Positions 1 through 5,102 of a stretch of DNA of 6,140 nt are shown piece by piece. This stretch comes from Ignavibacteria bacterium UBA4661 (GTDB lineage Bacteria > Bacteroidota > Ignavibacteria > Kapaibacteriales > UBA4661). Under the pieces are notes generated by a model. It worked only from the letters and a program-made list of their open reading frames with translations. It ran no database searches and had not been told where the DNA came from. Made by a program: the position numbers and the translations under genes. The stretch lies in the NCBI GenBank assembly GCA_002405405.1, contig DHLT01000035.1:14724-20863 (forward strand). The letters are read 5' to 3'. How positions within the stretch are numbered: the stretch's first letter is position 1; each line of letters starts with the position of its first letter.

Positions 1-1
1 G

Positions 2-442
2 ACTCTGATGGCAGGTTCTGTACAAGCCGTGTTGGCATTAGTACCCATGGGTTCGATCCTGATTGCCGGTGGGCAGTGCCGCGAACTCGAGCGTGCGCCG
101 ATTGAACGACATGTTTTGGGAACATGGGCAGGTGGCTATTATTCGTTTGCTGAACCTTTTGTAACGAAGAATCCTGCACAAGCACAAGCCATACTGCGCG
201 CCCTTGACAAAGCTGTGCGCTTTATTGAGCAATCGCCCGACTCTGCAAAACAGTATCTCAAGCAGTATGCCGCACTTACCAATGATGCCGCGCTTGCTTT
301 GACACCGATTCCCTACTTTCGATTTCCTTCTGCATACACACACACAAACCTGTATCGCGTTGCCGATGTCTTAACACAAAAAGGTGTTCTGAAATCGACC
401 GACATGAGTAAAATTCGTTTTCTTCAACGCGAGGGACAATAA
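2..442 (+). CDS. ABC transporter substrate-binding protein, NMT1/SsuA-like (5' truncated)
   Basis: This is the C-terminal part of a periplasmic solute-binding protein of the NMT1/SsuA/THI5-like class, which delivers small organic solutes to an inner-membrane ABC permease. The frame is open to the left edge (codons for T and L precede the first visible Met), so the true start and signal peptide lie outside. The visible 146 residues show the family pattern: a hinge-region stretch (GSVQAVLALVPMGS), then a GGYYSFAEPFVTKNP segment, an alpha-helical run of the 'A.A.ilrALdkAvrfIeqsP..A' type, and a final helix pair ending in ADVLTQKGVLKS. The stop lies 2 nt before cobS, so it is probably co-transcribed with cobalamin genes. 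The ligand cannot be read from sequence; context suggests a corrinoid, a lower-ligand precursor or another cofactor-related molecule. The usual B12-binding protein BtuF is of a different fold, so this is not BtuF. The family call is fairly sure, the ligand is open. Confidence 0.8.
   Translation, partial: TLMAGSVQAVLALVPMGSILIAGGQCRELERAPIERHVLGTWAGGYYSFAEPFVTKNPAQAQAILRALDKAVRFIEQSPDSAKQYLKQYAALTNDAALALTPIPYFRFPSAYTHTNLYRVADVLTQKGVLKSTDMSKIRFLQREGQ
431..436 (+). promoter_or_regulatory. Ribosome binding site for cobS
   Basis: GAGGGA sits 8 nt before the ATG at 445, inside the last codons of the upstream binding-protein gene. It supports the 445 start and translation coupled to the preceding gene. 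Confidence 0.55.
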
Positions 443-444
443 TC

Positions 445-1272
445 ATGCGCGAACAAATCCGCATTTTTTTTACGGCATTAATGTTTTATACACGGATTCC
501 CTGTCCGCCATGGGTCGATCATGATCCGAGCTATATCAACAAAGCCACGCGTTTTTTTCCGCTCATGGGATGGATTGTTGGAGGCATTGGTATTGCCGTG
601 TTTTACGGAGCATCGTTTCTTGTGCCATACTCTGTGGCATTGTTCTGCTCAATGGTCGCAACAATTCTTGCGACGGGTGCATTTCATGAAGATGGCTTTG
701 CCGACATCTGTGACGCTTTCGGTGGCGGCTGGACAAAAGAGCATATTCTCCGCATTATGAAAGACAGTCGGCTTGGTACGTTTGGTACGGTGGGTTTAAT
801 TGCAATCCTCGGAGGGAAATTTCTCCTTTTGAACGAACTTGTTCGGTATGGTTTTCCGGTATTGATGCTCATGATGCTCTCTGCTCATGCTCTGAGCCGC
901 TTGCTTCCGGTAGTAATTATTTTTCATCATGTATATGCTCGTGAAAATGACGATGAATCTACCAAGATTGTTGCCAAACCCGTAGCGCAGACACTCTCGA
1001 CAGGCGAGTTACTCACTGCAAGCATCTTTGCTCTCCTGCCATGTGTACTCTTGCTTACTGTTATGTCACGCCAGTATGAGACACCTGCTCTCGGTGTGTT
1101 TGTTGGAAGCAGCATTGTTATGGTGCTGTGGATTTATCACAAAAGCACACGGTACTTTGTACGGTGGATTGGCGGCTATACAGGCGATTGTTTAGGTGCT
1201 GTGCAACAAATCACCGAAGTTGCATTGTACTTGCTGTTTCTTGCCTTGTATCGTGTCATGGATCAGCTCTGA
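445..1272 (+). CDS. cobS: Adenosylcobinamide-GDP ribazoletransferase (cobalamin synthase)
   Basis: CobS is the integral inner-membrane enzyme that joins adenosylcobinamide-GDP with alpha-ribazole (or its 5'-phosphate) to give adenosylcobalamin (phosphate), releasing GMP, in the last stage of nucleotide loop assembly. The 275-residue length is normal. Visible family motifs: MFYTRIPCPPW near residues 13-23; RFFPLMGWIVGG around 36-47; the acidic HEDGFADICDAFGGGW at 81-96, the metal/substrate-binding region; KDSRLGTFG at 106-114; and GYTGDCLGAVQQITE at 244-258. Hydrophobic segments around 49-79, 115-129, 136-161, 191-206, 217-231 and 257-270 fit a polytopic membrane protein. The HEDGFAD form, rather than HLDGLAD, is what I associate with Bacteroidota CobS. 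It follows the binding-protein gene by 2 nt and precedes the alpha-ribazole phosphatase, its pathway partner. Two T runs (464-471, 552-558) lie inside the gene but the frame is intact. Confidence 0.96.
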   Translation: MREQIRIFFTALMFYTRIPCPPWVDHDPSYINKATRFFPLMGWIVGGIGIAVFYGASFLVPYSVALFCSMVATILATGAFHEDGFADICDAFGGGWTKEHILRIMKDSRLGTFGTVGLIAILGGKFLLLNELVRYGFPVLMLMMLSAHALSRLLPVVIIFHHVYARENDDESTKIVAKPVAQTLSTGELLTASIFALLPCVLLLTVMSRQYETPALGVFVGSSIVMVLWIYHKSTRYFVRWIGGYTGDCLGAVQQITEVALYLLFLALYRVMDQL

Positions 1273-1314
1273 TAGTCGCACGATTTTTCTGCACGATCTT
1301 CACGCCTACTCAAT

Positions 1315-1908
1315 ATGAATTTTACTCTTCTTCGTCATACAAAACCGGCTATTGCACCGGGAATATGCTATGGGCAGTCGGATATTGCCTGCTTGGAAAC
1401 ATTCCCCGATGAGGCACATACACTTGCGCAAAAACTTCTTGCCAATCCTCATTTACATGGCGCACCTATTTTGTCAAGTCCGCTGACACGATGTTCACGT
1501 TTGGCACAGTATCTTGGTTCAGTGCTGAATGCTCCACTGCTTCGCTTTGATGATCGCTTGAAAGAACTCAACTTCGGTGCTTGGGAAATGCAAGCATGGG
1601 ATAGCATTGCACCCGATACGCTCTCCGCATGGATGGAGGGCTACATGCACATTGCCCCTCCCGATGGCGAAACCTACACCGAACTCTACAATCGCTGTGG
1701 TGATGCCATTATGGATTATGTCGAATCTTCTGCCAACACCGATGAGCATCATATCATTATCACTCATGCAGGTTGTATTCGTGCATTGCTTGCTCATGCA
1801 GGGGGATTTCATCCGGGCTTGTCCATTAATTTTGCCATTGGCTACGGCAGCATGACCGAGCTGAGCTACACACAAGGCAAGTGGAGTATCGGCTATGTTA
1901 ATCGCTAA
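1315..1908 (+). CDS. cobC: Histidine phosphatase, probable alpha-ribazole phosphatase (CobC-like)
   Basis: This is a 197-residue cytoplasmic histidine phosphatase (phosphoglycerate-mutase-like) superfamily member. Catalytic elements are all visible: LLRHT with R7 and H8 (the phosphohistidine), SSPLTRC with R59, the acidic LKELNFGAWE with E84, and ITHAG with H151. The 'LxELNFGxWE..aWdsI' stretch and the short length match CobC-type enzymes, which remove the 5'-phosphate from alpha-ribazole phosphate or from adenosylcobalamin phosphate. The superfamily is broad, so the specific reaction rests mainly on its position directly after cobS. The ATG at 1315 has no clear Shine-Dalgarno, as is common in Bacteroidota, but places the RHT motif at the usual distance from the N terminus; an in-frame stop at 1273-1275 with no Met between rules out a longer start at ATG. 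Its last 14 nt overlap the next gene. Confidence 0.88.
   Translation: MNFTLLRHTKPAIAPGICYGQSDIACLETFPDEAHTLAQKLLANPHLHGAPILSSPLTRCSRLAQYLGSVLNAPLLRFDDRLKELNFGAWEMQAWDSIAPDTLSAWMEGYMHIAPPDGETYTELYNRCGDAIMDYVESSANTDEHHIIITHAGCIRALLAHAGGFHPGLSINFAIGYGSMTELSYTQGKWSIGYVNR
1883..1886 (+). promoter_or_regulatory. Ribosome binding site for the T9SS surface-protein gene
   Basis: GGAG lies 8 nt before the ATG at 1895, within the end of the cobC coding sequence. It favours the 1895 start, which overlaps cobC by 14 nt, over an in-frame GTG at 1928. Confidence 0.45.
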
Positions 1909-2890
1909 CACCGCTCTCGTACGAAGTGTGAGTTATAGTATAAGACGATTGTTCGTATTCTTGCTCTGCTTTGCAATACCATCTATGGCGGGCATTGCAC
2001 AAAGTACTCTCCCGTCTTGTGGCGGTATCGATACGGTTCTGTCTGTACGATGGGGAATAGGGCAGGACTTTGGGCGAGAATTTTTTCCACAGAACATCTA
2101 TGGCTTTCCTGATACGAATGCACGTGCTGAAGCAGGGAGTGCCGATCCGCGTCAGATATGCTCCCTAGGGTTAGGCGGTGAAATCATTATTGGGTGGAAA
2201 AATGCCGTTCTTGTCAATCGTGCAGGAGCAGATTTCACGATATTCGAGAATGTCTTTCTCAAATTTGACAATCGACCATTTGCTGAACCGGCGCGCATTG
2301 CTGTGAGTAAAGATGGTGTGAATTTCATTGAATTTCCTTTTGATTCGCTTACTCTGCGAGGATGTGCGGGAGTATCGCCTACTATTGGCAATCGTCAGTC
2401 CTGCGACTCTCGCGTGAGTGGTGGTGATAGCTTTGATCTTGCTACCATTGGCATGGACTCCATTCGCTTTATTCGTATTCGCGATATATCGGCATGGCTC
2501 TTGTCGCGCACCAATCATCCGCTGTGGGATCCCACCATATCGGGTTTCGATCTCGATGCTGTGGTCGGTATCAATCTTCTTCCTGCACCGCGTATTGTTG
2601 CTTCTGTACGAACACAAACAATATCGACACAACCCGCACACACCTTTCGTCTGTGGACATCCGACAATGAACTTATCATCGATGAAACAAGTCCAACCGG
2701 TATACTCCCCACTCAACAGCCGATGATACTGGAGGTATATTCTGTGCATGGTGTGCGTCTGCTTCATCATGAAGACGTATCACGAGCATCCATGCGCTAT
2801 GGGTTACAAGGATTATCGTCGGGCATGTACAATGCAATTCTTCGCGTGGGGAACACAATCTTTCGTCATTCATTTCTTGTTACGCGATGA
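1895..2890 (+). CDS. Secreted cell-surface protein with T9SS sorting domain, B12-locus type
   Basis: A 331-residue exported protein. A signal peptide is clear: basic RR at 17-18, a hydrophobic core at 19-30, and likely cleavage near AGIA (about residue 35). The body, about 45-230, has short beta-rich motifs: GGEIIIGWKNAVLVNRAGADFTIFEN (broken by turns, 94-119), a 'RIAVSKDGVNFIEFPFD' strand set (134-150), GGDSFDLATIGMDSIRFIRIRD (176-197) and an acidic GFDLDAV (217-223). This layout recalls the Bacteroides 'cell surface protein' genes that sit next to BtuG-like lipoproteins in B12 uptake loci; that is recall of the family, not a search. Residues about 265-331 look like a T9SS C-terminal domain (LEVYSVHG, LQGLSSGMYNAILRVGN, ending FLVTR), though without a clear PNP motif. 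The gene overlaps cobC by 14 nt and the next lipoprotein gene by 4 nt. Inferred role: surface partner in corrinoid capture. Conserved Cys at 42, 89, 157 and 170 could form disulfides. Confidence 0.75.
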   Translation: MLIANTALVRSVSYSIRRLFVFLLCFAIPSMAGIAQSTLPSCGGIDTVLSVRWGIGQDFGREFFPQNIYGFPDTNARAEAGSADPRQICSLGLGGEIIIGWKNAVLVNRAGADFTIFENVFLKFDNRPFAEPARIAVSKDGVNFIEFPFDSLTLRGCAGVSPTIGNRQSCDSRVSGGDSFDLATIGMDSIRFIRIRDISAWLLSRTNHPLWDPTISGFDLDAVVGINLLPAPRIVASVRTQTISTQPAHTFRLWTSDNELIIDETSPTGILPTQQPMILEVYSVHGVRLLHHEDVSRASMRYGLQGLSSGMYNAILRVGNTIFRHSFLVTR

Positions 2891-3996
2891 ATCGTTTTCT
2901 AACACGATACGACTCTTTCTTATCGCTCTTGCTTGCGCTTGCCCTGTGTCTATGCTCCTGTGAATCAACACCGATTCAACCCGAGCCAACGCCTGTTGTA
3001 CTTGGACAAAATGGTGCCTATATTCTCTGCGAGGGACTGTGGCGACAAGATAATGCCACACTCTCACGCTACTCTGCGACGACGAATACGGTAACGAATG
3101 ATGTCTTTACTCGTGTCAATACAGGTTTGCGACTCGGTGATACTGCTAATGATATGCTCATTGTGGGCGACACACTCTACATCGCTGTTTCCACCTCGAA
3201 AACTATCGAAGCTCTTCATATCAAAACAGGTCTATGGGTTGGTCGGATTCAATTGACAGGAAGACAAGAACCACGTTCCTTGGCATTGGTGAATGATACA
3301 ACAATGGTCGTCAGCAATCTCAATGATGATTCATACAGCGAATTCAACCCCAAAACACTTACTCTACGCGTGGCGCGAGTTCCCGTAGGTCCTGCACCCG
3401 AAGGCATTACGGCAAGCGGTGATCGCATCTTTGTTGCCAATTCCGGTTATGGTGATTTTCGTGCCAATGAGCCGAAAGCAGGAACAATTTCCGTTATGCA
3501 GGCGCGTACACGCACAGAGTTGCAATCGCTCCCCGATCTGCCTAATGCTATCGAAGTGACTGTGCGTGGCACCATGCTGTACGCTCTGTATCGCAATCTT
3601 CCTTCGCTGAAAGATTCTTCGGGGAATCAGATACCGGGCGGTATCGTGGAATATGATCTTGCCTCGCTCCGTGAACTGCGCCGATGGCGTGTACGAGCAG
3701 GCGATATGCGCTTCTCTCGCAACCATGATTCCTTGTGGTTTCTGAATACGAGTGGTGCATGGCTCATTGGTCTTGCACAAAGTTCAGCACAACCGCGCTT
3801 GATGATACCACGCCCTACCAATGAAACATGGTATGGTATGGCAATTCATCCGCAGACTGGTGCTGTTTGGCTCTGTAATGCACGCAATTACCAAACCAAT
3901 GGCGAAGTGATTCTCTATCAAAAAAGCAATGACACTTACACCATTCAACAGCGGTTTGATGTCGGATTAAACCCTAATACGATTGTGTTTTTTTAG
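2887..3996 (+). CDS. BtuG-like surface lipoprotein, YncE/DUF5074-type beta-propeller
   Basis: A 369-residue lipoprotein. The N terminus has a hydrophobic signal (12-22) and a lipobox-like LCSC with the lipidated Cys most likely C25; C21 and C23 are neighbours. The mature protein begins with GAYILCEGLWRQDNATLSRY (43-62) and LGDTANDM (83-90), which correspond to the 'yVlNEG..g.nAsLs' and 'LGD.a..m' signature I know from Bacteroides BtuG-type proteins. Propeller-blade strands follow: GDTLYIAVSTSKTIEALHIKTG, PRSLALVNDTTMVVSN, VGPAPEGITASGDRIFVANSGYGD, GTISVMQARTRTEL, and so on to VGLNPNTIVFF. BtuG binds cobalamin very tightly at the cell surface and passes it to the TonB-dependent receptor BtuB. 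The match in signature, length and B12-operon setting make this role likely, but similarity to other YncE-like proteins is possible. It starts within the upstream stop codon (ATGA), without a Shine-Dalgarno, so translation is probably coupled. Confidence 0.82.
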   Translation: MNRFLTRYDSFLSLLLALALCLCSCESTPIQPEPTPVVLGQNGAYILCEGLWRQDNATLSRYSATTNTVTNDVFTRVNTGLRLGDTANDMLIVGDTLYIAVSTSKTIEALHIKTGLWVGRIQLTGRQEPRSLALVNDTTMVVSNLNDDSYSEFNPKTLTLRVARVPVGPAPEGITASGDRIFVANSGYGDFRANEPKAGTISVMQARTRTELQSLPDLPNAIEVTVRGTMLYALYRNLPSLKDSSGNQIPGGIVEYDLASLRELRRWRVRAGDMRFSRNHDSLWFLNTSGAWLIGLAQSSAQPRLMIPRPTNETWYGMAIHPQTGAVWLCNARNYQTNGEVILYQKSNDTYTIQQRFDVGLNPNTIVFF

Positions 3997-4033
3997 GTGA
4001 AGAATGAAGAGTTCAAAGCTGTGAAGCCTTACC
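3997..4033. other. Short gap between convergent genes
   Basis: Thirty-seven bases separate the ends of the BtuG-like gene and the response-regulator gene. I see only a weak mismatched hairpin (4015-4030) and no T run after it, so no terminator is called on either strand. Confidence 0.5.
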
Positions 4034-4043
4034 TTACCTTACC
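4027..4043. repeat. Tandem CTTAC pentamer, three copies
   Basis: Three perfect copies of a 5-bp unit (CCTTACCTTACCTTACC, 4027-4043) run across the 3' end and TAA stop of the minus-strand response-regulator gene. A change in copy number would shift the frame at the last codons only. Confidence 0.6.
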
Positions 4044-4753
4044 ATGCTATAGTGTTGATTGTTTTGCTCAATGAGTTTTGCCAATGCTTCCTGACGGGAA
4101 TTGACATGGAGTTTTTTGTAGATATTTTGAATATGCTTTTTAACGGTGGTTTCTGCAATATTCAATTGCTTTGCAAGATCGTATGCTGACATGTCTTTTG
4201 CCATCATCGAGAGGATTTCTGATTCGCGCTTTGAAAGTGCCACGATACCTTTTTTAATCATGGTCGGTGAAAATTGTTGAAAATGTTGTATCACCATACG
4301 AGCAATATCGCTACTCATAGGAGACTTACCTTGAATGACCTCATGAATCGCCGGTAAAAAGTTTTCGATTTGAATGGGCTTGTGTAAATAGCCCTGCGCA
4401 CCGGCAACTAAAGCATCAAACACCACATCGTAACGTGCTACACCCGAAATAACCAATGTTGGTATGTCAATACCGATAGCTTGAAGCTTTTGCAAACACT
4501 GTACACCCGAAATACCACTGCGAAACTGTATATCCATGAGCATGATGTCGGGATGCTTGGCATCAGCTATCGATAGTACTTTCCATGCTTGTTCTGCTGA
4601 GGAGAACTCTCGAATGTCCCATCGTACGCTTCGATCAGCTATCAGCACCATTGCCATCGACTCGCGCAGAGCAACATCATCTTCGACAAGTGCAACCGAA
4701 TGCTTGGGCAAAGTAGAATCATTTGCAAACATGGACACATATTGTTTTGACAT
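4034..4753 (-). CDS. Response regulator, NarL/LuxR (FixJ-like) family
   Basis: A 239-residue two-component response regulator with an N-terminal receiver domain and a C-terminal LuxR-type helix-turn-helix. Numbered from the Met at 4753: acidic VEDD pocket at 23-26; phospho-acceptor D74 in DIMLMDIQF; S103 in LVISG; K125 in YLHKP. All four receiver landmarks are present, so it should be phosphorylated normally. The HTH at about 173-230 has LSKRESEILSMMAKDMS and then AETTVKKHIQNIYKKLHVNSR, the classic LuxR-type recognition helix region. The frame is open to an ATG at 4840, but the Met at 4753 is preferred: GAAGG lies 5 nt ahead of it, and the extra 29 residues would begin inside a hairpin and match nothing in the family. 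No sensor kinase is visible in the window, so its signal and targets are unknown. It lies downstream of the T9SS phospholipase-like gene, in the same direction. Confidence 0.92.
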   Translation of the reverse strand: MSKQYVSMFANDSTLPKHSVALVEDDVALRESMAMVLIADRSVRWDIREFSSAEQAWKVLSIADAKHPDIMLMDIQFRSGISGVQCLQKLQAIGIDIPTLVISGVARYDVVFDALVAGAQGYLHKPIQIENFLPAIHEVIQGKSPMSSDIARMVIQHFQQFSPTMIKKGIVALSKRESEILSMMAKDMSAYDLAKQLNIAETTVKKHIQNIYKKLHVNSRQEALAKLIEQNNQHYSMVR

Positions 4754-4758
4754 GGCGA

Positions 4759-4763
4759 CCTTC
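4759..4763 (-). promoter_or_regulatory. Ribosome binding site that sets the response-regulator start
   Basis: On the minus strand GAAGG stands 5 nt before the ATG at 4753. This decides for the 239-residue product over the 268-residue reading from 4840. Confidence 0.55.
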
Positions 4764-4816
4764 GCTTTCAGGAAAACATGATGACAAAAAAGAAAAATAC
4801 CATGCTTATAGCAATC

Positions 4817-4845
4817 AACCCTTGCGTCATATTCACGCAAGGGTT
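4817..4845 (-). terminator. Perfect 11-bp hairpin, probable terminator of the phospholipase-like gene
   Basis: Arms AACCCTTGCGT (4817-4827) and ACGCAAGGGTT (4835-4845) are perfect reverse complements around a 7-nt loop. On the minus strand the hairpin begins 14 nt after the stop of the phospholipase-like gene. A T-rich run (TATTTTTCTTTTTTG, 4785-4799) follows only some 17 nt after the hairpin instead of directly, so a classic rho-independent terminator is not certain; it could also be an mRNA-end stabiliser or a regulatory element ahead of the response-regulator gene. No similar hairpin was seen elsewhere in the window. Confidence 0.55.
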
Positions 4846-4859
4846 GTCGCTATGTCGCA

Positions 4860-5102
4860 TTATTTTGCAATCAAGAGTGGCTGAATAGTCGTCATACCTT
4901 GCTCATTGATAACACGTACCGTGTATGCTCCGGTCATCATACGCGACACATCCATCTTAACCATGCGATCTTTAAATCGTACTTCGGAGAGAACCTGCCC
5001 CAAGCCATTAATAATCTGTGCTTTCATCCAGCCCGGCTCCGTGCACTCAATCGTGAGTTCATCCGAAGCAGGGCTTGGTATCAAGCGGACAATGTTTTTG
5101 CG
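4860..5102 (-). other. T9SS type A C-terminal sorting domain
   Basis: The last about 80 residues of the phospholipase-like protein have the PSPASDEL start (PNPxxDxL-like), a central IINGLGQVLSEV strand, the DVSRMMTGAYTVRV segment and a short basic end. Such domains direct transit through the T9SS outer-membrane machinery and are normally removed when the protein is released or anchored. It implies that the organism carries a T9SS, none of whose genes are in this window. Confidence 0.85.

Larger units (their letters stand above)
4754..4859. other. Intergenic region ahead of the response-regulator gene
   Basis: This 106-bp stretch holds the inverted repeat described separately, a T-rich run on the minus strand and the Shine-Dalgarno of the regulator. 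I looked for a Bacteroidota TAnnTTTG box and for a standard -35/-10 pair in the minus direction and found none convincing, so the regulator may be read from upstream or from an unrecognised promoter. Confidence 0.5.

Noticed and set aside
464..471. T8 run near the start of cobS as a programmed frameshift or broken gene
   Set aside because: The reading frame continues with normal CobS motifs on both sides and no alternative product is evident.
1273..1314. GCACGAT direct repeat (1278-1284 and 1291-1297) between cobS and cobC as an operator
   Set aside because: Seven bases repeated once in a 42-nt gap is within chance, and no promoter is apparent there.
1519..1911. A 130-codon open frame on the minus strand
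   Set aside because: Antisense to cobC, whose catalytic motifs are all intact; nothing in the shadow frame looks like a protein family.
2171..2770. A 199-codon open frame on the minus strand
   Set aside because: It lies wholly opposite the T9SS surface-protein gene, its translation is rich in Arg, Cys, His and Thr with no domain pattern, and it has no ribosome binding site I can recognise.
3364..3780. A 138-codon open frame on the minus strand
   Set aside because: Antisense to the BtuG-like gene; composition is that of a shadow frame and no motif is seen.
3970..3996. Possible terminator at the end of the BtuG-like gene (T run at 3988-3994)
   Set aside because: The T run is part of the last codons (Phe-Phe-stop) and the only preceding dyad has about 4 paired bases, too weak for a terminator hairpin.
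4754..4840. Twenty-nine-residue N-terminal extension of the response regulator to an ATG at 4840
   Set aside because: It begins inside the hairpin, has no Shine-Dalgarno and does not belong to the receiver domain; the Met at 4753 has GAAGG 5 nt ahead and gives the usual family length.
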